Source: Caballeronia sp. SEWSISQ10-4 2
Lineage (GTDB): Bacteria; Pseudomonadota; Gammaproteobacteria; Burkholderiales; Burkholderiaceae
Direction of reading: 5' to 3'
DNA length: 64,000 nucleotides
Assembly (NCBI RefSeq): GCF_030464885.1
Contig: NZ_JALPRJ010000040.1
Coordinates: forward strand, 19,833-83,832
How positions within the stretch are numbered: position 1 is the first letter of the stretch; the number at the start of each line of letters is the position of its first letter. A program made the translations under genes and the position numbers. The notes under the pieces were generated by a model. The model saw nothing but the letters and a program-made list of their open reading frames with translations, was not told the origin of the DNA and searched no databases. This document shows positions 25,178-33,805 of the stretch, piece after piece.

Positions 25178-26533
25178 CTACTCGTGCGCCTTCTCCCGGG
25201 ACGCTTCGCCCAGATGTGCGCGCACGAATCCAACGTGTTCGCGAAGTACATAAAAAGCGTCCGCATGCGCGAGCGGCATGCGCAAGGTATTCAGCGACTC
25301 CTCGATCTGATCGAGTTCCGCCACGAGCACCCTCCGTTCTTCCTCCGTCGCGCCATTCAGCGCGCCGCGTTCTATCGCGATCAACGAGCCGTAATACCGA
25401 TAGATTCGCGATCGCACCCGCCAGCCATAGAGCGCCGGGATCAGCCGCAAGGCCGGTATCAGCAGTACCGCGACCGGCAACAGCAGAACAAGTATCCGGT
25501 CCGCCATGCTGGCGACCCAGAAGGGCAGGACGCGGTAGAGGAAACTTTTCCCTGACTTGTAATAGCGCGTGGCCTCTTCGCTGATGGGGTATTCCCGCGC
25601 GATGGGACTAGGGAATTGCCCGGCGTTTTGCAGGAGCCCGGGCATCCCGTGAACTTCCTGCGCAGCTTCAATAAGCAGATCCGATATGGCCGGGTGCAAG
25701 TTCGGCCGCGCCAGGATTTCAACAGTCGGTCCGATCAAATGCAAGGTCTGCGGCGGTACCTTTCGCCGGAGATCGAGCACGCCCGGCGGCAGGTCGATTT
25801 CGTCGAGATAGGGAAACAGTCGTGTATAAGCGCTGGCTTCCGCGAAATCCATGACGGAGATTCCCGGTATGCCGAGCAGCCTGAGCATCAGCCCGCGCGT
25901 GGTCGAGTCGCCATTGAGCAACGCCGCATCCACGTTCCCCGCAACCAGTTCCTTCGCAGCGTCCATGCCATCGAGCGGCACCAGTTGCGTGTCGCCGCCG
26001 GGCGTGATGCCATTAGCCTCGAGCAAGTTGAGCGACAGCCTGCGTGTGCCGCTGCCTTCGCGGCCGATCGCGATTTTCTTGCCCTCGAGTTCCGACAACT
26101 GTGTCATGCCCTTGCCGCGATAAAAAACCACGGTGGGGACGTAAAAGACACTGCCGAGCGACATGAGCGATGACCTTGCCGCCGCATCGGAAACACCGCC
26201 TTGCACCAGCGCGAGATCGACATGGCTCTTGGGGTCCATCAGCCGTTGCAGGTTCTGCACCGAACCATCCGATTCCAGCACCTTGAGCGTGACGCCATTG
26301 CGCGCCAGGATCTTTCTATACTCGTCGGCGGTATGCAGAAGCGAACTGTCTTGGGGACCCGCGCTGATCGTGATGGTTCTGGGCGGAGCCGGGTCCGCCA
26401 GCCACACGATCAGTCCGACCATGATGACAAAAAGCAGGGCGAACGGTGCGGACGTCAATGAAAGGTCGCGCCAGGCCACATGAGCGTGGTGGTCTCGCGG
26501 AAAACGCGGGGGATGCGGGCGATGTTGTTTCAT
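25178..26533 (-). CDS. TAXI-family solute-binding protein with C-terminal membrane anchor
   Basis: A 451-residue protein with an N-terminal membrane segment (SAPFALLFVIMVGLIVWL), a TAXI-type (TRAP-associated) binding domain (ITISAGPQDSSLLHTADEYR, VDLALVQGGVSDAAARSSLM, IAIGREGSGTRRLSLNLLEA), then a second membrane segment (RILVLLLPVAVLLIPALRLI) and a cytoplasmic tail of about 85 residues rich in charged heptads. ATG 26533 has a GGAG site just upstream and is preferred to the ATG at 26557. No TRAP membrane genes (DctQM) are nearby, so this is an orphan; the double anchor suggests a sensor-like or tethered role. Confidence 0.82.
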   Translation of the reverse strand: MKQHRPHPPRFPRDHHAHVAWRDLSLTSAPFALLFVIMVGLIVWLADPAPPRTITISAGPQDSSLLHTADEYRKILARNGVTLKVLESDGSVQNLQRLMDPKSHVDLALVQGGVSDAAARSSLMSLGSVFYVPTVVFYRGKGMTQLSELEGKKIAIGREGSGTRRLSLNLLEANGITPGGDTQLVPLDGMDAAKELVAGNVDAALLNGDSTTRGLMLRLLGIPGISVMDFAEASAYTRLFPYLDEIDLPPGVLDLRRKVPPQTLHLIGPTVEILARPNLHPAISDLLIEAAQEVHGMPGLLQNAGQFPSPIAREYPISEEATRYYKSGKSFLYRVLPFWVASMADRILVLLLPVAVLLIPALRLIPALYGWRVRSRIYRYYGSLIAIERGALNGATEEERRVLVAELDQIEESLNTLRMPLAHADAFYVLREHVGFVRAHLGEASREKAHE

Positions 26534-26575
26534 GAGACTCCGTCGGAATAGCCTCACACTTTTAGGAATGACATC

Positions 26576-26752
26576 ATGCCGTATTCAGGCAGTGCTCAGT
26601 GGGATCAGCGTGCCCGGCTCAAAGCATACGCGCGCAATAGCAAATCGGGCCCAGTGCCGAGTTTATACGAGGGGAAGTTGAAAGCCACGCAAGGCTTGCC
26701 GGCGCTGGACGCAGGATCCAGCCGGCACCCGCGCTACGGTCTGCTTGCTTGA
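26576..26752 (+). CDS. Possible small protein, 58 residues
   Basis: A short frame beginning MPYSGSAQWDQRARLKAYAR with an AGGA ribosome binding site 8 bases upstream of the ATG, in an otherwise empty gap between two minus-strand genes. The product is basic and has no recognised domain. It overlaps the 3' end of the AhpD-like gene by 19 bp on the opposite strand. Codon bias is only moderately GC-rich at the third position, so it may be chance. Confidence 0.3.
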   Translation: MPYSGSAQWDQRARLKAYARNSKSGPVPSLYEGKLKATQGLPALDAGSSRHPRYGLLA

Positions 26753-27345
26753 TCGTGCCCGCTGGGCCATCCCACCGGTTCACCCAGATTGAGCATCAGG
26801 CGGTTGGCCCAGGCGAAAATGGCGATGGAGTGAATCAGATCGAGGATCTCGTCGTCGCTCAATCCCACTTCGCGCAGTGCCCGCAATTGGGCCGGTTCAA
26901 CCTGACCCGGTGTGAGTGTCAGGTCGATCGAGGCCTGCACGATTGCCTTCTCGCGTGGCGAGGTGCCAGCGGTTGCCGAGTCGTTGAAAACCTGCTCGAT
27001 CACGTCATCACGTTTCGCCAGCTGCTCGAAACGCTGCGCATGCACCGACGCGCAATACACGCAGCCGTTGATTCGCGAAACGACTGTCGACGCCAGTTCC
27101 CGTTCAGCGCGCGGCAAGCCGCCCGGCGCGTACATGATCGCGTTGAAGGCCGCGGAGCGTTGTCGCAGGATTTCCGGCTGATGCACGAGGAACAGGTAGT
27201 AGTCGGATTCCTTCGCCTTCGGATGGCTCTCTTCGAGCACGGCAATCTGCTCGGCGGAGGCGTCGGTGAGTTGCACCACGTCCAGCCACGCGTCCCATCC
27301 GAGCACGCGATTCGTGAAGCCATGCGCTTCGATTACCCGGCTCAT
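26734..27345 (-). CDS. Alkylhydroperoxidase-domain protein (Avi_7169-like)
   Basis: A 203-residue CMD/AhpD-fold protein, the last gene of the ten-gene operon. The redox motif is NGCVYCASVHAQRFEQL, matching the AhpD C-x2-C...H arrangement, with the preceding ELASTVVSRI helix. A second helical half (LSDDEILDLIHSIAIFAWAN, then RLMLNLGEPVGWPSG) is typical of peroxidase-related members. It resembles the family that always pairs with a CMD partner next to peptide-type ABC transporters. ATG 27345 overlaps the partner's stop. The real oxidant or substrate is unknown. Confidence 0.82.
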   Translation of the reverse strand: MSRVIEAHGFTNRVLGWDAWLDVVQLTDASAEQIAVLEESHPKAKESDYYLFLVHQPEILRQRSAAFNAIMYAPGGLPRAERELASTVVSRINGCVYCASVHAQRFEQLAKRDDVIEQVFNDSATAGTSPREKAIVQASIDLTLTPGQVEPAQLRALREVGLSDDEILDLIHSIAIFAWANRLMLNLGEPVGWPSGHDQASRP

Positions 27346-27875
27346 GCTGCCTCCGTTGCATTCAAGACCTGCAGCGCGCGCAAGCCGGCCGTCAGGCGAA
27401 TCTGATAAGAAAGAAACGCGATCAATTGCGCGATTGCGACCACGACTGGTGTCGATATGCCCGCGGCGGGAAGGCGTTCGAGCGCGGTTTTGTCGCCGTC
27501 GATTGGGGATTCGATCAGCGTGCGCGTAAAGCCCAGCATCGCGCGCAAGCGTGGCCCTTGAATGTCGCTCCCGTTCAACGGACCTTGCACGATCTGGTCG
27601 ATAACGGCACGGTCCGCATTGCTGGAAGCAAGCCGTTCCGCATAATGTTCCGCCAATGCAGGCGCATTCGATAACGTGCATGCATACAACGCGACCAGCA
27701 ACCGCTCGGTCAGCGACAAGTCCGGCAGCGCAGGGTCAAATAACGCTTCGTAACTGCGCTGTGTTGCCGCGGCGACCTTCTCGCGTTTGTGCCTTGTTGC
27801 GTGCGTCGGTGAGCCGGGCGAAAGACCCGCAATCCGGTCGACAATATCGGTGCTGAGATCATAGGTGTCTGTCAT
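27342..27875 (-). CDS. CMD-domain protein (Avi_7170-like)
   Basis: A 177-residue helical protein of the carboxymuconolactone-decarboxylase-like superfamily. It lacks the C-x2-C pair of its neighbour. Recognisable pieces are DIVDRIAGLSPGSPTHATRH, ALFDPALPDLSLTERLLVAL and IAQLIAFLSYQIRLTAGLRA. It forms a fixed pair with the gene at 26734, and both ends overlap neighbours by ATGA. It may be a structural or regulatory half of a two-protein peroxidase-like enzyme; this is inference. Confidence 0.82.
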   Translation of the reverse strand: MTDTYDLSTDIVDRIAGLSPGSPTHATRHKREKVAAATQRSYEALFDPALPDLSLTERLLVALYACTLSNAPALAEHYAERLASSNADRAVIDQIVQGPLNGSDIQGPRLRAMLGFTRTLIESPIDGDKTALERLPAAGISTPVVVAIAQLIAFLSYQIRLTAGLRALQVLNATEAA

Positions 27876-29206
27876 GGTTGCTCCTGCCTGAGAGAGTCGC
27901 CGGTGGTTTTTGATGTGCGGGAATGGACGGCAGCGTTGAGGAAAGCCAGCGCTTCGCGCCACGATGATTCATCGGCGCGTGCGTTTGCCGAGGGTTCGCC
28001 ACCGCCCGTGCTGATGCGTCCCGACACGGGATGTGCGTACACGATTTGCGTAGTCGGCACGTAAGGAAAAACGATTGCGTGGCCGGCGTTGTCGAAGTCG
28101 AGATGACGCACGGGGTAAGCATGTTTTTCCCGTTCGAGCCGCTCGACCACCATGCGCGAATAGTCGGAGGAGGGCCACGAACCGTCGGCGGTCGCGGAGA
28201 TCAGCAGCACCGGGCCATCGATATTTTCGACATGAATCCGCGCCCGCTCCACCGCTTCCTTATCGAGCAACGCCGTTCGGATCGCGCGTTCGTGACGATG
28301 CGGCGGCGGGCCATCGTCGAAGGGTTGCCAGCTTGCCGTGCGATTGTTTTCCCATAGGTGCGGGAGCGGTTTGCCATCGAGCAGCCAGGTCGGGCCTTCG
28401 CGACCCGTTGCGGGATCGGCGGCGTTCTGCGCGCTGTGAATGACGGCGCCCGGCACATAACCGATCACCGCCTTGATGCAATCCGGATAGGTTGCGCCGA
28501 GCAGCAGCGCGAGTTCGCCGCCGCGCGATTGCCCGCTTACCGCGATAAAACCAGACGCCGGTTGCAACTCGCGCGCGATCCAGTCGAGTGCACGACGGAA
28601 GTATTCGAGCGGCGTGTTGGAGATGTAGTCGGACAGCCCCGGTGTCTTGAAGTAACCGAGCGCGAGCGCGGCATATCCACGCGATGCATATAGCGCCCCG
28701 CGCGGTTCGTTGATGCCTCCGCCCGATCCGTTCAGCACCAGCACGACGGGATGCGGTCCCGGGGTCGCGGGCAGGAACAACGTACCGACACAACCCTCAA
28801 CGCGCATGTCGCGCCGCTGCACGCCGGGCGCCATCAGCCGCTGTATCAGCAGCGTAGCAGTCAGCACCTGTCCGTCTTCATCGATCACCTCGATGCAGGT
28901 CGTCAACGCTTTAGAGACATCCGCGGGGAACACCTCGCGTTTTCCCGCTTCCACAGGCACTTGCGACCAGATAAGTCCCATCGGCGATACACCGCCATAG
29001 TCGCCTTCGACCGGAGCATCGCGAGACAGATCGACGACGCCATGGTCATCGGCCCGGAAAACCGCGCGACTGGTCCAGACCGTGCCTGCGCCGCGCACGG
29101 TCTGCGTGCGAAGGGTAAACAACGCACCCGCATTCGCGCCGCTCACCGTGATGCGGCGCGCCACGTCGATCAGATCATCGTCAGGTGTAGCCGTGATGTC
29201 GATCAT
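27872..29206 (-). CDS. Alpha/beta hydrolase with BAAT-type domains
   Basis: A 444-residue enzyme with an N-terminal beta-sandwich like that of acyl-CoA thioesterase/bile-acid-CoA:amino-acid N-acyltransferases (residues 1 to about 130), then an alpha/beta-hydrolase domain. The nucleophile elbow is AVSGQSRGGELALLLG (Ser in G-x-S-x-G), the Asp is probably in LLISATADGSWPSS and the His in FDNAGHAIVFPYVP. In BAAT enzymes the nucleophile is Cys and in the thioesterases Ser; here it is Ser, which favours hydrolysis. It lies between the binding protein and the CMD pair, so it probably hydrolyses the imported or oxidised compound. Confidence 0.82.
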   Translation of the reverse strand: MIDITATPDDDLIDVARRITVSGANAGALFTLRTQTVRGAGTVWTSRAVFRADDHGVVDLSRDAPVEGDYGGVSPMGLIWSQVPVEAGKREVFPADVSKALTTCIEVIDEDGQVLTATLLIQRLMAPGVQRRDMRVEGCVGTLFLPATPGPHPVVLVLNGSGGGINEPRGALYASRGYAALALGYFKTPGLSDYISNTPLEYFRRALDWIARELQPASGFIAVSGQSRGGELALLLGATYPDCIKAVIGYVPGAVIHSAQNAADPATGREGPTWLLDGKPLPHLWENNRTASWQPFDDGPPPHRHERAIRTALLDKEAVERARIHVENIDGPVLLISATADGSWPSSDYSRMVVERLEREKHAYPVRHLDFDNAGHAIVFPYVPTTQIVYAHPVSGRISTGGGEPSANARADESSWREALAFLNAAVHSRTSKTTGDSLRQEQP

Positions 29207-29213
29207 GCTGGCC

Positions 29214-30791
29214 TCAGCTGCCGCTGCGCGTGACCATCATCGCGGTCGTCCGGTCGCTGACCGCCGGTGTCACTTTCAAACCTTTCTTCGCAGCCCAGAT
29301 GTTCTGGTAGTGAAAGACCGGAATCACGCCGACGTCGTCGCTTACCACCTTCACCGACTGCTGCAGGATGGTTTCGCGCTTCGCAGTATCGAATTCGGCG
29401 GTGGCCGCGTCGAGCGCGTGATCGACGGCCGCGTTGCTATAGCGTCCCCAGTTCGATGCGCCAATGCCCTTCTTCGCATCGACGGTGCCAAGCACGTTGA
29501 CGAGCGCATAGCTCGCTTCGCCCGTGCCGTTACCCCACGCAATCATGCTCACCGCAAACTCGTTTTTGTTCGCGCGGCTCGCGTAACTCGCCCACGGCAT
29601 CACCTCAACCTTCGTCTTTACGCCGATGCGCGTCCAGAATTGCGCAACGGCCTGCGCCGTTTCGGGCGCTTGCGGATAACGGTCGTTTGGCACGCTGAGC
29701 GTCAACTGGAAGCCGTCCGGAAAACCGGCTTCGGCAAGCAGTTTCTTCGCCTGGGCCGGATCGTTGGGGATGTCCTTCACGCTCGGGTTATAACCGAAGG
29801 TCTTCGCCGGCATCCACTGGTTGGCGACAGTCGCCGCGCCTTGCAGGATGCGGTCGGTGATGGCGGGACGATTGATCGCCAGCGACAACGCACGGCGCAC
29901 GCGCACGTCGAGCAGCGGATTCTTGTCCAACGGCTTGCCGGCGTTGTCGGTGATATAGGGGTTCGGGCCTTCACGGAAAGTGGGCTGAAGCAGCAGTACA
30001 CGCAGGCCCGGATACGCGAATACCGATACCTGCGGCGACTGCTTGAGACGCGGCAGGTCTGAGACGGAAACCTTGTCGATCACATCAACATCGCCTGACA
30101 GCAGCGCCGCCGTACGCGCCGCCGCGTTGCTGATGTAGCGGTAATTCACCTTGTCCCAGATCGGCTTGGCACCCCAGTACGCGTCGTTACGCGTCATGAC
30201 CACGCGGTCGCCCGGCGTGTACGAGGCGAACTTGTATGGTCCCGAGCCGACCATCGCGCGGCCTGCGTTGTAATCTTCCGTCGACGACTTTTCGCCCACG
30301 TGTTTGCTCACGATATGCACTGACGTCAAATTGAGCGGCAGGTCCGGCGTCGGGGTGCTCGTCTTGATGATCAGCGTGTACGGATCGGGCGCGGTAACGG
30401 AAGCGATCGTGCGTAGATAACCCGCGAAGGTGGCGATCGTCCCCGGCACATTGCGGGCGCGTTGATACGAATAGATCACGTCATCGGCAGTGAACGGCGT
30501 GCCGTCCTGCCACTTGACGTCGTGGCGCAGCTTGAATTCCCACGTGTCGTTGCCGGTTGCCTTCCAGCTTGTCGCGAGGCCGGGCGCGAGCGTGTTGTCG
30601 TGATTCTCGACCAGCAGATCCCAGAAGTGCAGATCGACAGAGCGGTCGCCCGCGTAGTTGTTCAGTTGTGGATCGAGCGACGAGAGCGGATCGGCGAACG
30701 CAACGTTGAGCGTCTGCGCCGACGCGCCCGAACTGAACAACGCCGCGCTTACGAGGGTGGTCGTCAGCGTGGAAAGGATCAGGCGTTTCAC
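29214..30791 (-). CDS. Periplasmic peptide-type binding protein, DppA class (second)
   Basis: SBP family 5 protein of 525 residues. Signal peptide core LSTLTTTLVSAALFSSGAS with cleavage near SAQT. Family marks are AFADPLSSLDPQLNNYAGDR, WEFKLRHDVKWQDGTPFTAD, GSGPYKFASYTPGDRVVMTR, and DVRVRRALSLAINRPAITDR. It lies 40 bp after the DppF-type ATPase and 7 bp before the hydrolase, so the transporter and its enzymes share a transcript. The ligand is unknown. Confidence 0.92.
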   Translation of the reverse strand: MKRLILSTLTTTLVSAALFSSGASAQTLNVAFADPLSSLDPQLNNYAGDRSVDLHFWDLLVENHDNTLAPGLATSWKATGNDTWEFKLRHDVKWQDGTPFTADDVIYSYQRARNVPGTIATFAGYLRTIASVTAPDPYTLIIKTSTPTPDLPLNLTSVHIVSKHVGEKSSTEDYNAGRAMVGSGPYKFASYTPGDRVVMTRNDAYWGAKPIWDKVNYRYISNAAARTAALLSGDVDVIDKVSVSDLPRLKQSPQVSVFAYPGLRVLLLQPTFREGPNPYITDNAGKPLDKNPLLDVRVRRALSLAINRPAITDRILQGAATVANQWMPAKTFGYNPSVKDIPNDPAQAKKLLAEAGFPDGFQLTLSVPNDRYPQAPETAQAVAQFWTRIGVKTKVEVMPWASYASRANKNEFAVSMIAWGNGTGEASYALVNVLGTVDAKKGIGASNWGRYSNAAVDHALDAATAEFDTAKRETILQQSVKVVSDDVGVIPVFHYQNIWAAKKGLKVTPAVSDRTTAMMVTRSGS

Positions 30792-30831
30792 GATGCAATT
30801 CCTTTTTATTGAGTGTGTTTTGAATTGAAAC

Positions 30832-31845
30832 TTAGTGGGCGTCGTTCAGATGACACGCGCTGACATGCTCGATGGCGATGCCACGCAAGCTGGGCACTTC
30901 CGTCTTGCAACGTGGCATGGCGTGCGGACAACGTGGATGAAAATGGCAACCTGACGGCGGCGCGAGCGGACTTGGCATCTCGCCGCGAATGGCGGTGAAG
31001 TGCTTCTTGCGTGCATCGATACGAGGAATCTCCGCCAGCAGCGTCTGCGTATAAGGATGGTTCGGATGCTGGAATATTTCTTCAACAGGCGCGCTTTCCA
31101 CCACGCGCCCGAGATACATGATCACCACGCGATCCGACAACTGTTCGACCACGCCCAGATCGTGGCTGATGAACAGGTACGTGAGGTTGAGTTGTTCGCG
31201 CAGGTCCATGAAGAGATTCAGGATCTGCGCTTGTATCGATACATCTAGTGCGGCCACGGCTTCGTCGCAAACGAGCATCGACGGATTGACGGCGAGCGCT
31301 CTTGCAATGCCGATGCGCTGCCGCTGACCGCCGCTGAACTCATGCGGATACCGGTCCGCAAGCGACGGATCAAGACCGGCGCGCTTTAACTGCGCGGCCA
31401 CATAAGCGTCGAGATCGGCGCGTTCGACCATGCCATGCACGAGCGGCGCCTCGCCGACGATATCGCGAATCCGCCTTCTCGGATTCAGGCTCGAATACGG
31501 GTCCTGAAAGATCATCTGGATCGCCAGCCGGGCGGCGCGCAGCGCTGCGGGGGACATGGCGGCGCGGTTCTGGCTATCCACCAGCACGTCGCCCTCAGTT
31601 GGCGCGATGAGGCCTGAAACAATGCGGCCAAGCGTGGATTTTCCACAGCCCGATTCGCCGACGAGCCCAACCACTTCTCCCGGCATGATCGCGAGATCGA
31701 CATGGTCGACCGCGCGCGTGACCGCTTGCGCGGCGAGCAGCTTGCGCTCGCGCAGCCAGCGTGTAGCGGCGTTCTCGTCGCGTTCGCCGAACCGCTGACT
31801 GACGCCGCGGAGTTCGATAAGAGCGCGCGTATCGACGTGGCTCAT
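30832..31845 (-). CDS. Dipeptide-type ABC transporter ATPase, DppF class (second)
   Basis: ATPase of 337 residues: Walker A GLVGESGCGKSTLGRIVSGL, signature HEFSGGQRQRIGIARALAVN, Walker B MLVCDEAVAALDVSIQAQIL, C-terminal CHFHPRCPHAMPRCKTEVPS. Note DEAVAALD in place of the usual DEPxSALD. An insert after the first strand (ENAATRWLRERKLLAAQAVT) is common in this group. Its ATG overlaps the DppD stop. Confidence 0.92.
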   Translation of the reverse strand: MSHVDTRALIELRGVSQRFGERDENAATRWLRERKLLAAQAVTRAVDHVDLAIMPGEVVGLVGESGCGKSTLGRIVSGLIAPTEGDVLVDSQNRAAMSPAALRAARLAIQMIFQDPYSSLNPRRRIRDIVGEAPLVHGMVERADLDAYVAAQLKRAGLDPSLADRYPHEFSGGQRQRIGIARALAVNPSMLVCDEAVAALDVSIQAQILNLFMDLREQLNLTYLFISHDLGVVEQLSDRVVIMYLGRVVESAPVEEIFQHPNHPYTQTLLAEIPRIDARKKHFTAIRGEMPSPLAPPSGCHFHPRCPHAMPRCKTEVPSLRGIAIEHVSACHLNDAH

Positions 31846-32879
31846 GCGGTTGTCTCCGTGCGCACATTGGTTTGCCGGCCGGGATGAAAGCAGCGCACGA
31901 GATGCGTGCCATGTTCAGAGGCCTTCGCTGCGGGCGAGGGTCCGAGCACTGGGCGAGTGGAGCAAACCGCCGTGGCCCGCGTGCAGCGCGCGGCGAACGC
32001 GCAACCCGGTGGCAACAACCGAAGATCGGGCGTGATGCCTGCAATCTGCGTCAGCCGTTTGCCCCGCGTATTGAGGCTCGGCAAGCTGTCGATCAAACCA
32101 GCCGTGTAGGGATGCTGCGGATGGTCCAGCACCGCGTCTACCGTGCCTTGTTCGACGATCCTGCCCGCGTACATCACGGCGATGTCATCGGCGAGACCGG
32201 CCACGACCGACAGGTCGTGCGTGATCCAGATCAGCGAGGTGCCCTGTGTCCGTACAAGCGTTTGCACTTCCGACAAAATCTGCGCCTGGATGGTGACATC
32301 GAGCGCGGTGGTCGGTTCATCGGCAATGATCAGATCGGGTTTGTGCAGCATCGCTATGGCAATCGCCACCCGCTGGCGCATGCCGCCCGACAACTGATGC
32401 GGATACGCGGGCAGGCGTTCATCGGGACTTGCGATGCCCATTGCAGCCAGTGCTTCGCTTGCCTGCTCGCGCGCCGCACTCCGGCTCACGTCGCGATGTG
32501 CCCGCACCGCTTCAATCATCTGCGCATCCACGCGCTGGACGGGATTGAGCGTGGACATCGGGTCCTGGAACACCATCGCGATACGGCTGCCGCGCAGGCG
32601 CCGCATCTCCGTTTCGGGCAAACCGACGAGGTTCTTGCCCTTGAACAATATCTCGCCGCCGACCACGCGGCCGGGTGCATCGATGAGTCCCATGATCGAG
32701 AACCCGGTCACCGATTTACCCGATCCCGATTCACCTACAAGACCCAGCACGCGGCCTCGGGCAAGCGTCAACGAGACATCTTCCACGGCAGGCAACTCGC
32801 CTTCGCGCGTGAAGAAGCGCGTTCGCAGGCCGCGGACTTCCAGCGTGTTGTCAGCGGTATGGAAAGCAGCGTCGCTCAT
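31842..32879 (-). CDS. Dipeptide-type ABC transporter ATPase, DppD class (second)
   Basis: ATPase of 345 residues: Walker A GLVGESGSGKSVTGFSIMGL, signature HQLSGGMRQRVAIAIAMLHK, Walker B LIIADEPTTALDVTIQAQIL, C-terminal CAFAARCTRATAVCSTRPVL. Coupled on both sides by ATGA overlaps with the DppC- and DppF-type genes. Confidence 0.92.
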   Translation of the reverse strand: MSDAAFHTADNTLEVRGLRTRFFTREGELPAVEDVSLTLARGRVLGLVGESGSGKSVTGFSIMGLIDAPGRVVGGEILFKGKNLVGLPETEMRRLRGSRIAMVFQDPMSTLNPVQRVDAQMIEAVRAHRDVSRSAAREQASEALAAMGIASPDERLPAYPHQLSGGMRQRVAIAIAMLHKPDLIIADEPTTALDVTIQAQILSEVQTLVRTQGTSLIWITHDLSVVAGLADDIAVMYAGRIVEQGTVDAVLDHPQHPYTAGLIDSLPSLNTRGKRLTQIAGITPDLRLLPPGCAFAARCTRATAVCSTRPVLGPSPAAKASEHGTHLVRCFHPGRQTNVRTETTA

Positions 32880-33805
32880 TTCACGAACCTCGGATTGAGC
32901 AGTTCGCGCAGGCGGTCGCCGACCATATTGATCGATACCAGCATGGCCAGCAGCCCAAGACCGGGATAAACGCTGGTCCAGTATTCGCCCGAAAGCATGG
33001 TCTGGTAACCGTTGGCGATCAGCAGTCCGAGCGACGGTTCGGTGATCGGCACGCCGAGTCCGAGAAACGACAGCGTTGCTTCAAGCGTGATCGCGCGCGC
33101 GACCTGCAGCGTGCCGACCACGATCAGCGGCGGCAGGCAGTTCGGCAGGATGTGAACGAGCACGATGCGCCAGTTGGGAATCGCGAGACTACGCGCTGCT
33201 TCAACATATTCGCGCCGCGCTTCGACCAGCGCCTGCGCGCGAGCGGTGCGTGCGTAATACGCCCACTCGATCAGCACCAGCGTAAGCACGACGTTTGTCA
33301 CGCTCTTGCCGAGGAAAGCGAGCAGCATCATGGCGACGAGGATGGACGGGAAGGCGAGCAGCAAGTCTACGAGCCGCATGATGAGGCTATCGACCTTGCC
33401 GCCCGCGTAGGCCGCGATCAGGCCGAACACGGTGCCGACTATGCCCGCGATTACCGCCGAGCCGAGGCCGACGGACAAGCTCAGGCGCAGGCCGTAGAGC
33501 ATTGCCGAATAAAGATCGCGGCCCTGGCCGTCGGTTCCGAGCCAGTACGCATGCGTACCGGTGCCGTTCATCGAACCGGGTGGGAGGCGGGCGTCGAGGA
33601 CGTCGAGTTGCAGCAGGTCGTAGGGATTTTGCGGGGTGATATTGGGCGCGAAGATGGCCGCGAGCACGAGCAGTATCGCGACGATCAACGCAGCAAGCGC
33701 TGCAGGCGAGCGGCCGAAATCCGCGATCAGTTGGCGCCATGGCGATTGACGGCGTTTCGTTGCGGCAGGCACGGGTGTTTCGGGAACGAGAGGAGTCGTG
33801 CTCAT
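32876..33805 (-). CDS. Dipeptide-type ABC transporter permease, DppC class (second)
   Basis: Permease of 309 residues with a polar N-terminus, the first membrane segment (ALIVAILLVLAAIFAPNITP), the periplasmic WLGTDGQGRDLYSAMLYGLR motif, and the coupling segment YVEAARSLAIPNWRIVLVHI. ATG 33805 overlaps the DppB stop; an upstream in-frame extension would run through that gene and is rejected. Confidence 0.93.
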   Translation of the reverse strand: MSTTPLVPETPVPAATKRRQSPWRQLIADFGRSPAALAALIVAILLVLAAIFAPNITPQNPYDLLQLDVLDARLPPGSMNGTGTHAYWLGTDGQGRDLYSAMLYGLRLSLSVGLGSAVIAGIVGTVFGLIAAYAGGKVDSLIMRLVDLLLAFPSILVAMMLLAFLGKSVTNVVLTLVLIEWAYYARTARAQALVEARREYVEAARSLAIPNWRIVLVHILPNCLPPLIVVGTLQVARAITLEATLSFLGLGVPITEPSLGLLIANGYQTMLSGEYWTSVYPGLGLLAMLVSINMVGDRLRELLNPRFVK

